Made by a program: the position numbers and the translations under genes
Assembly (NCBI GenBank): GCA_018609965.1
Contig: JAHENP010000071.1
Span: forward strand, 1 to 6,008
Origin: Haloferacaceae archaeon
GTDB taxonomy: Archaea; Halobacteriota; Halobacteria; Halobacteriales; Haloferacaceae
Length of the DNA: 6,008 nucleotides
Direction of reading: 5' to 3'
Shown here: positions 1-4,839 of the stretch, one piece after another
Position numbering within the stretch: the stretch's first letter is position 1
Layout: each line of letters begins with the position of its first letter
Notes under the pieces: model-generated
What the model was told of the DNA's origin: nothing
Database searches by the model: none
Seen by the model: the letters and a program-made list of their open reading frames with translations, nothing else

Positions 1-1460
1 GCGAACCCCTGGAGGTCGCCCAGCGACAACACCGCCAGCGGCGACATCGCGATCACCGTCGTCGCGGCGGCGGCACCGATCACCCAGAACGCCTTCCGGA
101 ACCGGGACTGGAACACGCGCCGGGAGTTCACCTCGCCTTCGTCCATCACCTCATTGGCGATGATGATCAGGTCGTCAACCCCGGTGCCGATGACGGCGAT
201 GAACCCACCGATTACCGACAGGTCCACCGGATACTGCGTGAGCGCGGCGATCCCCAGCAGGGCGTACACCTCCGCCATCGCGGTGACGATCATCGGGAGT
301 GCGACGTTCACCTCACCGTAACGGACGAAGACGGTGCCGCTGACCGCGAACACCGCGAGGATACCGGCGATCAACGAGTCACGCTTGAACTCCGCTCCCT
401 GGGCGGGCGCGGTCGTCCGGCTAGTCCCCTCTTCGACGTTCAGCGCCGCCGGCAGCGCACCGGCGCGCAGATCGATCGACACCTGCCGTGCCTCGTCGAA
501 GTTCGTGAGCGTCAGCTGGATCGCCGGGTTTGGACTGTCGGCCCAACTGCCGTCGAGCATGCTCTGTGCGAGACTCGGCTGCATCCCGAAGGAGTTGATC
601 ACCTGGCCGTCCCGGACGACGAGCAGACAGGAGTCCTCGGTGTCGGGGTAGGTACACCGCGTCCCCCCGCGCTCCGCGACGGCGGTGTCGACGAACGACT
701 GGCGGATCGGCTCGGCCTGCTCACCCTGGATTCGGAGCAGGACAGACGGCGGGTTGCCGCCCTGTGCCTCGCGTGCGTTGCCCACCCGGCTGATCTCATC
801 GTCGGTGAACAACGTGGTGTTGGCGTACGTCCGACTCCCGTTCTCTTCGACCGGCTGGTAGGCGACGACCTGGACCTCCCCTTGTGAGTTGACCAGGTCG
901 AGCACCTCTCGCCGGTCACCACCCGGCACTTGGACGGAGACGAACGGCCGTTGGCCGGGCAGGTCGATCACCCTGACCGTCCCGCCAGACAACCCGCCCT
1001 CGTTGATCTTCGAGTTGAGCACCTGGATCGTCTGTGACCGCGTCTGTTCGGTCACGCCCTCACGGGTGGTGTCGTACTCGTAGCCGGCCGCCTCAACGGC
1101 CCCCGCCAACTGTTCCTGTGAGACGCCCGCAGTCGTCGCCTCGACGGTGCCGCCGTCCCGTGACTGGACCCGAGCGACCACGTCTCGTGTCGGAACGTCG
1201 TCGAGTTCGGCGGCGACCGCAGTCGACACCGCGGCGGTGTCGTTGGTTTCGAAGACGACGCCCTCGGCGGTCACACCCACCAGCGGCGCGCGCACCTCCG
1301 TTCCGCCGTCCAACTCCAACCCGTACTGGAGGTTGGTGGGGTTGTCGGCGGAGGCACCCGAGCCGAAGCCGGGTGCAAAGAGGAACGCCGTCGACAACGC
1401 CACGAGCACGACGAGCAGCCCGACACGCCAGTTCGACCGGATCGCACCGAGGAGGCTCAC
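1..1460 (-). CDS. secD: Protein-export membrane protein SecD, C-terminal end cut off by the window edge
   Basis: SecD works with SecF in the cytoplasmic membrane, assisting the Sec translocon in moving unfolded proteins outward. The visible part is 486 residues. The GTG start (1458-1460) overlaps the secF stop as GTGA and gives a positively charged N-terminus (AIRSNWR), then a first membrane helix at about 13-31. The SecD signature GLELDGGTEV lies at 47-56, followed by a large outward-facing domain to about residue 355. A membrane bundle begins near AEFKRDSLIAGI and contains the conserved helix GTGVDDLIIIANE (about 425-437). The visible sequence stops at LGDLQGF, just before the usual last helix, so I estimate a few tens of residues are missing. 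The outer domain holds two cysteines, C269 and C278. Alternatives are very unlikely; the family call is firm from motifs and from the secF neighbour. Confidence 0.96.
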   Translation of the reverse strand, partial: MSLLGAIRSNWRVGLLVVLVALSTAFLFAPGFGSGASADNPTNLQYGLELDGGTEVRAPLVGVTAEGVVFETNDTAAVSTAVAAELDDVPTRDVVARVQSRDGGTVEATTAGVSQEQLAGAVEAAGYEYDTTREGVTEQTRSQTIQVLNSKINEGGLSGGTVRVIDLPGQRPFVSVQVPGGDRREVLDLVNSQGEVQVVAYQPVEENGSRTYANTTLFTDDEISRVGNAREAQGGNPPSVLLRIQGEQAEPIRQSFVDTAVAERGGTRCTYPDTEDSCLLVVRDGQVINSFGMQPSLAQSMLDGSWADSPNPAIQLTLTNFDEARQVSIDLRAGALPAALNVEEGTSRTTAPAQGAEFKRDSLIAGILAVFAVSGTVFVRYGEVNVALPMIVTAMAEVYALLGIAALTQYPVDLSVIGGFIAVIGTGVDDLIIIANEVMDEGEVNSRRVFQSRFRKAFWVIGAAAATTVIAMSPLAVLSLGDLQGF

Positions 1461-2377
1461 CGTGCCACCCCCTCGAACTTGTACCAACGGAGCAGACTGA
1501 GGTTGAGCATGTACGTGTTGAGTAGGTCGACCGACAGTCCGAACACGAGGATGATCCCGATGCTGGCCAACAGGTCGATCCCGAAGATCGTCGCGACGAT
1601 TGTCAGGACGATCATCGCCGACAACGACGTGAGCGTCATCGTCACGCCGGTCCGCATCGCGCGGTAGGTGGACTCGTAGAAGTCACCCGACCGGCGGAGG
1701 ACGTGGTTGTTGAGCAGGATGTCCGAGTCGACGGAGTAGCCGATCAACATCAGCAACGCCGCGACTGTCCCCAAGGACAGTTCGATCCCGAACACCCGCA
1801 TCAGCGCTAACGGTACCACGATGTCCGAGAACGCCGACACCACGACGGCGACCGACGGGACAAACGTCCGGAACAACACGAACACGAGCGCCGCCATCGC
1901 GAGGAACGCCACGCCGACGCCCGCGAGCGCGGTCGTCTGAAGGTTCTCACCGAACGCCGACGAGATGACCGCACTGGAGCGGTAGGTCACCTGTTGGGCG
2001 GCCGCCGCCTGTTCCTCGGAGGCGCAGTCGACACCGTCGAGTTCGTTACACTGGATCGCCTCCTCGGCGGCGCTCGGGCTCGCCAGATCGGAGCCGAACG
2101 TCACCACGAACACCCCCTGTGAGGGGATCTCCCGGATCGAGGACGCCTCCGCCGGGAACGCCGTCTGGATCGTCTCCTGTGGGTTGGCGCTGTCGACGGC
2201 GACACGGAACTCCGTCCCGCCGCTGAAGTCGGTGCCGAGCGCGACCGGGGTGCCGACCGTCACCCAGGCGCCGATCACGATCACGAGCGCGACCGCCAAC
2301 ACCGCCAACGGGATCGTCGCGAGTTGTCTGTTCGAGTACCGGTCGTAGTCGACTTCCGGTACTTCAAACCGAGCCAT
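1457..2377 (-). CDS. secF: Protein-export membrane protein SecF
   Basis: SecF is the partner of SecD in the membrane complex that aids Sec-dependent export. The protein is 306 residues, normal for an archaeal SecF. It has a short cytoplasmic N-terminus (MARFEVPEVDYDRYSNRQ), a first helix at about 21-43, the family motif LGTDFSGGTEF at 48-57, an outward loop domain to about 140, then a five-helix bundle. This bundle includes the diagnostic helix AALLMLIGYSVDSDILLNNH at 206-225. An in-frame ATG exists 69 nt upstream, but ATG 2375-2377 is preferred: the extra residues are Arg/His-rich and unlike SecF, and a TATA-like element lies 28 nt before this ATG. GGAG (minus strand, about 9 nt upstream) could also serve as a ribosome site. 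The stop overlaps the secD start by 4 nt, so translation is probably coupled. C110 and C118 lie in the outer loop. Confidence 0.97.
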   Translation of the reverse strand: MARFEVPEVDYDRYSNRQLATIPLAVLAVALVIVIGAWVTVGTPVALGTDFSGGTEFRVAVDSANPQETIQTAFPAEASSIREIPSQGVFVVTFGSDLASPSAAEEAIQCNELDGVDCASEEQAAAAQQVTYRSSAVISSAFGENLQTTALAGVGVAFLAMAALVFVLFRTFVPSVAVVVSAFSDIVVPLALMRVFGIELSLGTVAALLMLIGYSVDSDILLNNHVLRRSGDFYESTYRAMRTGVTMTLTSLSAMIVLTIVATIFGIDLLASIGIILVFGLSVDLLNTYMLNLSLLRWYKFEGVAR

Positions 2378-2400
2378 GTCGGTCGCTCCAGCCGCGTGCC

Positions 2401-2409
2401 GAATAAGCC
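2401..2409 (-). promoter_or_regulatory. Candidate TATA box of secF-secD
   Basis: On the minus strand the element reads GGCTTATTC in an otherwise GC-rich stretch, centred about 28 nt before the secF ATG. That is the spacing of a haloarchaeal promoter giving a leaderless or nearly leaderless mRNA. An A/T-rich TCTTTTGAGA lies just upstream. The position is clear but the match to a TATA consensus is only moderate, and read-through from the zinc-protein gene 90 nt upstream cannot be excluded. Confidence 0.5.
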
Positions 2410-2467
2410 TTCTCAAAAGACGCTGTCTGTGGCCGGGAACCGACACCGAGAGGAGACCGACGGACGG

Positions 2468-2650
2468 CTACTGTCCGGCCGGTCGCCAACCGCACACCGA
2501 ACACTCGGCGGCTCCTGTGTCGTGGACGCCGCCACACTCCGGACACTGTTTCTTGTTGTACGACTCCTCCCAGTCGGTCGGCCCCGTCTCGTGGCCGCGT
2601 GCCGAGAGGAACTGGTCGAACGCGTCGTCCGTATTCGGTGCACTCGCCAT
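2468..2650 (-). CDS. Small zinc-ribbon protein with two CPxCG-like motifs (haloarchaeal micro-protein)
   Basis: This 60-residue protein ends in a probable one-zinc ribbon: CPECGG at 36-41 and CSVCGW at 50-55. The four cysteines of two C(P)xCG knuckles are separated by a short hairpin containing VHDTGAAE. The N-terminal half (APNTDDAFDQFLSARGHET) is acidic and probably helical. Small proteins with two such motifs are a recognised abundant class in haloarchaea; several affect growth or biofilm behaviour in Haloferax, but most have no defined biochemical role. A longer in-frame reading to 2866 exists but its extra N-terminus is Arg/Ser-rich out-of-frame-looking sequence. ATG 2648-2650 has a TATA-like box at -26, which fixes the start. 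It lies 90 nt upstream of secF on the same strand, perhaps partly co-transcribed. No link to export is shown. Confidence 0.9.
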   Translation of the reverse strand: MASAPNTDDAFDQFLSARGHETGPTDWEESYNKKQCPECGGVHDTGAAECSVCGWRPAGQ

Positions 2651-2671
2651 ACACGACGACGTACAGCCGAC

Positions 2672-2681
2672 GGATACAAAG
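2672..2681 (-). promoter_or_regulatory. TATA box of the zinc-ribbon gene
   Basis: The minus strand reads CTTTGTATCC, centred about 26 nt before the ATG at 2650. It stands out against the surrounding GC-rich DNA. The spacing implies transcription beginning at or next to the A of the start codon, that is, a leaderless mRNA. No Shine-Dalgarno sequence is seen, consistent with this. Confidence 0.65.
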
Positions 2682-2723
2682 ACCTTGTGGGCGGTTACCA
2701 CACCACGGGAACTGGCCGCTCGA

Positions 2724-2974
2724 ACAATCGGGGAAAGTTGGATCACAACCCCCGCCCGTACTGGAGGCGGCACAGGCGGCGAACGTCCCGATTGGGCAGG
2801 CGAGGATGGTGTACGCCGTCGGCGACGCGCACACGAATCTGTTGAACCCGTTCTGTGCGCTCCCACTGCTGGCGATCACCGGGACCGACGCCCGCGAGAT
2901 GTTCGGCTACGCGCTCGTGTTGTTGTTGGTGCTGATCGTTTCTCGGGGTGACGTTGTTCCTGTTGCCGTACTGA
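2724..2974 (+). pseudogene. Decayed C-terminal fragment of a short-chain fatty acid transporter (AtoE / TIGR00366 family)
   Basis: Read with two frame changes, this stretch gives a continuous match to the end of AtoE-type membrane transporters. Frame one gives TIGESWITTPA up to about 2756. After one surplus base in the C-run at 2755-2757, the next frame gives VLEAAQAANVPIGQARMVYA and the family core GDAHTNLLNPFCALPLLAI, then GYALVLLLVLIVS to about 2943. After another surplus base near 2944 the third frame gives GVTLFLLPY and a TGA at 2972-2974, the expected hydrophobic end. Intact relatives are about 440-470 residues; only about 80 remain and no N-terminal part is seen. In the core, residues usually Trp, Gln and Trp (GDAWTN..QPFWALP) appear as His, Asn and Cys, fitting loss of constraint. 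Family identity is from remembered motifs. A short expressed protein starting at ATG 2806 is possible but unlikely. Confidence 0.75.
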
Positions 2975-3071
2975 GTCGTGCCGTCGCTTGACGGGTGATT
3001 CGAGCGCAGCCGGCGAGCAGACGGCGGACACAGCCCGAGGAGTGAAGACCGTTCGTGGTTTACCGTGTCAC
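2975..3071. other. Intergenic stretch before the rhomboid gene, no clear element
   Basis: Between the transporter remnant and the rhomboid start I see no gene, no strong repeat and no convincing promoter. Together with the remnant and the divergent zinc-gene promoter it makes a 421-base stretch (2651-3071) without an intact gene. The most A/T-rich patch is GGTTTACC at 3056-3063, only about 12 nt before the assigned rhomboid ATG and thus too close for the usual TATA spacing. A GAGGAG at 3039-3044 is about 28 nt upstream, too far to act as a ribosome site for that ATG. Confidence 0.5.
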
Positions 3072-3707
3072 ATGGCCGACGCTGAGAGCTTGGTCCCCGG
3101 CACCGCACGCGGTCAGCGGAGCCCGACCGTCGAGACGGTGATCGTCATCTTGGGTGTGTTCCTGGTGCAGTTTCCGCTGAGTCTGCTCGGACTGACGGGA
3201 CTGACGAGTCTCCTCGTGGTCGCGGACCCGACGTTGTTCGCCAAGCCGTGGACACTGTTGACGGCGACGTACGCCCATGCCGGTCCCGGCCACCTGCTCG
3301 GGAATCTCGTCCCGTTGGTCCTGTTCGGGTTCGTCGTCGAACGGGTGACGAGTCGGCTCCGGTACCACGCCTTCTTCGTCCTCACTGGCGCGGTCGCGGC
3401 CGTCGCCGAGATCACACTCGGCGGGCTGTTGGCGTTGGAGTTCCGGGGTGTGCTGGGCGCCTCCGGGGCGGTGTTCGGGCTGATGGGGTACGCCATCGCC
3501 GGCAACGAGATCGCCGACTGGCTGTCGAACACGCTGCGTGCCGTCACCGACGCCGACTGGGTCGGCACCGCGATTGTCGTCGCCGGCGCGGTCGTCGTCG
3601 CCGTCGCCCTCTCTGGACCGGGAACGGCGCTGGTCGCCCACCTCGTCGGCCTCCTGATCGGCCTGTTTGCCGGCCGCGCGAAGCTGCTCCACGTGCGTCG
3701 GAGCTGA
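3072..3707 (+). CDS. Rhomboid-family intramembrane serine protease
   Basis: Rhomboids cut transmembrane substrates inside the lipid bilayer with a Ser-His dyad. The 211-residue protein shows about six hydrophobic segments, the minimal rhomboid core. The loop and second-helix signature AHAGPGHLLGN gives H69, H74 and N78; H74 and N78 match the oxyanion-side His and Asn of GlpG. The nucleophile is S131 in GASGAVFGLMGY (129-140). The catalytic His is H190 in AHLVGLLIGL, with the small-residue pattern of the last helix. All catalytic residues are present, so it is probably active; the substrate is unknown. There are no fused zinc-finger or other domains. ATG 3072 gives a short acidic N-terminus before helix 1. 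Upstream in-frame starts (2988, GTG 3042) exist but add unlikely sequence. No Shine-Dalgarno or well-placed TATA box supports the start, so its exact position is less sure than the family. Confidence 0.93.
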   Translation: MADAESLVPGTARGQRSPTVETVIVILGVFLVQFPLSLLGLTGLTSLLVVADPTLFAKPWTLLTATYAHAGPGHLLGNLVPLVLFGFVVERVTSRLRYHAFFVLTGAVAAVAEITLGGLLALEFRGVLGASGAVFGLMGYAIAGNEIADWLSNTLRAVTDADWVGTAIVVAGAVVVAVALSGPGTALVAHLVGLLIGLFAGRAKLLHVRRS

Positions 3708-3767
3708 CCCCTGGCGTCAACCGGAGCCGACCGTCCACTCACCTCCGCCCCCGACCCGCAGAAAGTA

Positions 3768-3779
3768 TCAGAATTCTGA
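3768..3779. promoter_or_regulatory. 12-bp perfect palindrome upstream of the MCHH gene, candidate operator
   Basis: TCAGAATTCTGA is its own reverse complement over 12 bases. It abuts the candidate TATA element at 3780-3787, so it sits where the TFB-recognition element would be. A protein bound here would be expected to block or recruit TBP/TFB. The dyad is seen directly; the operator role is inferred. Confidence 0.5.
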
Positions 3780-3787
3780 CTTTAACA
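3780..3787 (+). promoter_or_regulatory. Candidate TATA box of the MCHH small-protein gene
   Basis: CTTTAACA is among the most A/T-rich stretches in the window and lies about 42 nt before the ATG at 3826. With the usual 26-28 nt spacing, transcription would start near 3808-3812 and leave a leader of roughly 15 nt. This gene would therefore not be strictly leaderless, unlike its neighbours. No Shine-Dalgarno is seen in the leader. Confidence 0.55.
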
Positions 3788-3811
3788 ACGTTCTTGTGTG
3801 ACACTCCCTAA

Positions 3812-3821
3812 CGAACGTTCG
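3812..3821. promoter_or_regulatory. 10-bp perfect palindrome at the predicted transcript start of the MCHH gene
   Basis: CGAACGTTCG is a perfect 10-base dyad ending five bases before the start codon. It shares AACGTTC (3814-3820) with a second copy at 3787-3793, 27 bases earlier, just downstream of the TATA element. It could be a repressor site overlapping the transcription start or a small hairpin in the leader. The role is inferred. Confidence 0.4.
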
Positions 3822-3825
3822 CACT

Positions 3826-3984
3826 ATGTGTCACCACAACGAGTTCCGCACGTCCTGGGAACGCACAGACGACGAGGAGAAGGAGTCGACCGCCGAGCCG
3901 GAGGAGCCGGCCGTCGAGCCGGAGTTCGACGAGGCAGAGAACGTCGAGATCCTCACGGACGGCGGCGACAACGACGACGAGTGA
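3826..3984 (+). CDS. Small, highly acidic protein beginning MCHH, function unknown
   Basis: This 52-residue reading frame starts at the first ATG after an in-frame stop (3799-3801) and ends in TGA. It begins MCHHNEFRTSWER and then becomes a run of Glu, Asp and Pro (EPEEPAVEPEFDEAE), ending VEILTDGGDNDDE. By count, 21 of 52 residues are Asp or Glu against three Lys/Arg. The N-terminal Cys-His-His could bind a metal, but a lone cluster is weak evidence. I recall short haloarchaeal proteins opening with MCHH followed by a Trp/Glu-rich segment, so it may belong to such a family; this is memory, not a search. Reality is supported by the clear promoter with palindromes, codon bias like neighbouring genes and a terminator directly downstream. 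It is probably monocistronic and regulated. The acidic tail is likely disordered. Confidence 0.72.
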   Translation: MCHHNEFRTSWERTDDEEKESTAEPEEPAVEPEFDEAENVEILTDGGDNDDE

Positions 3985-3991
3985 CCGTCAG

Positions 3992-4042
3992 GCCGCCGGG
4001 TGACCGGCGGCGGACGGCCGTCGCTCGGGTTCTCAGTTTTTT
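3992..4042 (+). terminator. Hairpin and T-run terminator after the MCHH gene
   Basis: A perfect 8-bp stem, GCCGCCGG (3992-3999) with CCGGCGGC (4004-4011), closes a GTGA loop 7 bases after the stop codon. A six-T run follows at 4037-4042, the longest T tract here. The 25-nt gap between stem and T-run differs from a bacterial intrinsic terminator, but archaeal RNA polymerase terminates at U-rich tracts without needing a hairpin. Confidence 0.6.
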
Positions 4043-4112
4043 GTGTTCGTAGTCGCGACGTTGGCGCCCCAATCCGGTCGGGAGTCGCGACGCCTGTGTC
4101 GCCGACCGACAC

Positions 4113-4120
4113 CACTATGC
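4113..4120 (+). promoter_or_regulatory. Candidate TATA-like element of the methyltransferase gene
   Basis: CACTATGC is centred about 26-27 nt before the GTG at 4143, the leaderless spacing. The match is weaker than that of the zinc-protein promoter, but the same distance recurs at four genes of the window. The ATG inside it (4117-4119) is in a different frame from the methyltransferase and is not a start for it. Confidence 0.45.
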
Positions 4121-4142
4121 CGCGGCCACAGGGACGTGCAGT

Positions 4143-4781
4143 GTGGACGCAGACGAGGTCCGGCGTGCGTGGGCGACTCGTTCGGGGGCCTACTCCCCGG
4201 CGTACTACGCCTACCACGGGCCGGACGCGACGAGCGAGTGGGTCGTCGACGCGGTCACTGCCCAACTGGGGGAGACGGCGACCGTGTTGGAAGTGGGGTG
4301 TAGCTCCGGGCGTCACCTGGAGCGGTTCCGACGGGCGGGGTTCGACTCGTTGGCCGGGATCGAGGTGAACCCCGAGGCGCTGACGGTGATGCGCGAGAGC
4401 TTCCCGGAGTTGGCGGCGCAGGCGACGTTCCACCACGGGGACATCGAAGCGATCCTGACCGACTGGGAGACGGACGCCGTCGACGTGGTGTACGCCGTCG
4501 AGACGCTCCAACACCTCCCGGCGACGGCGTTCGACGAGATCGCCCGTGTCGCCGGCAAACTGATCGTCACCGCCGAAAACGAGGGTGACGCCGACACCTC
4601 TGACGGCGTGATCGGCGAGGTGACACGGGTCGCGGACGGCGTCCCGTTGTACTACCGCGACTGGGGGCAGGTGTTCGGCCGCCGCGGATTCTCGCAGGTT
4701 GCCGGTCCGGACCGGGTCGGCGACCGCGACACCGGCCGGGTGTTGGTCGCCCGTGACGAGGCCGACGCCCGCGCGGAGTGA
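4143..4781 (+). CDS. Class I SAM-dependent methyltransferase, substrate unknown
   Basis: The 212-residue protein has a Rossmann-type methyltransferase domain at about 40-145. Motif I is VLEVGCSSGRHL (48-59), binding S-adenosylmethionine. The acidic residue after strand 2 is E74 in GIEVNPEAL, which should hold the ribose hydroxyls. GDIEAI (99-104) lies near the adenine pocket, and VDVVYAVETLQHL (113-125) is motif IV of the Methyltransf_11/23 type. The N-terminal RRAWATRSGAYSPAYYAYHG is a cap region and the C-terminal DWGQVFGRRGF completes the sheet. The family includes enzymes acting on small molecules, lipids, quinones and proteins; nothing here picks one. GTG 4143 is the start because the frame begins there with an acidic haloarchaeal N-terminus and a TATA-like element 27 nt upstream. 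It is convergent with the heliorhodopsin gene 58 nt downstream and probably monocistronic. Confidence 0.9.
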   Translation: MDADEVRRAWATRSGAYSPAYYAYHGPDATSEWVVDAVTAQLGETATVLEVGCSSGRHLERFRRAGFDSLAGIEVNPEALTVMRESFPELAAQATFHHGDIEAILTDWETDAVDVVYAVETLQHLPATAFDEIARVAGKLIVTAENEGDADTSDGVIGEVTRVADGVPLYYRDWGQVFGRRGFSQVAGPDRVGDRDTGRVLVARDEADARAE

Positions 4782-4814
4782 ACACACAGTGTGTGACGGC
4801 ACAGCGTGTGACGG
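4782..4814. repeat. Inverted repeat and 9-bp direct repeat between convergent genes
   Basis: Immediately after the methyltransferase stop, ACACAC (4782-4787) and GTGTGT (4789-4794) form a 6-bp inverted repeat around a single base. GTGTGACGG then occurs twice, at 4791-4799 and 4806-4814. The stretch lies between two convergent genes with no T-run, so it could take part in termination from either side, or be a protein-binding dyad. A one-base loop is too tight for a normal RNA hairpin without opening some pairs. Confidence 0.4.
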
Positions 4815-4839
4815 AGGTCTCGCCCGTCGGCCGTGAGTC

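Noticed and set aside
1034..1525. Arg-rich plus-strand frame opposite secD
   Set aside because: Composition is typical of a shadow frame in GC-rich DNA (long Arg/Pro runs), and the minus strand encodes a well-supported SecD.
2376..2951. Plus-strand frame of 191 codons across the secF promoter, zinc gene and transporter remnant
   Set aside because: Most of it is antisense to the zinc protein. Only its TIGESWITTPA portion is meaningful, as a piece of the frameshifted transporter remnant.
2806..2991. Possible short intact membrane protein starting at ATG 2806
   Set aside because: Its first part matches the interior of a transporter family and its last residues leave the family pattern exactly where another frame resumes it, so a frameshifted remnant explains it better.
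3060..3742. Two long minus-strand frames opposite the rhomboid gene
   Set aside because: Their translations are low-complexity and Arg/Asp/Gln- or Thr/Pro-rich, while the plus strand has complete rhomboid catalytic motifs and membrane helices.
3831..4802. Long open frame on the minus strand (323 codons)
   Set aside because: It runs antisense through the MCHH gene, the terminator and the methyltransferase, its translation is Arg/Pro/Val/Asp-rich with no recognisable motif, and the sense genes have clear families. High-GC DNA often leaves such antisense frames open.
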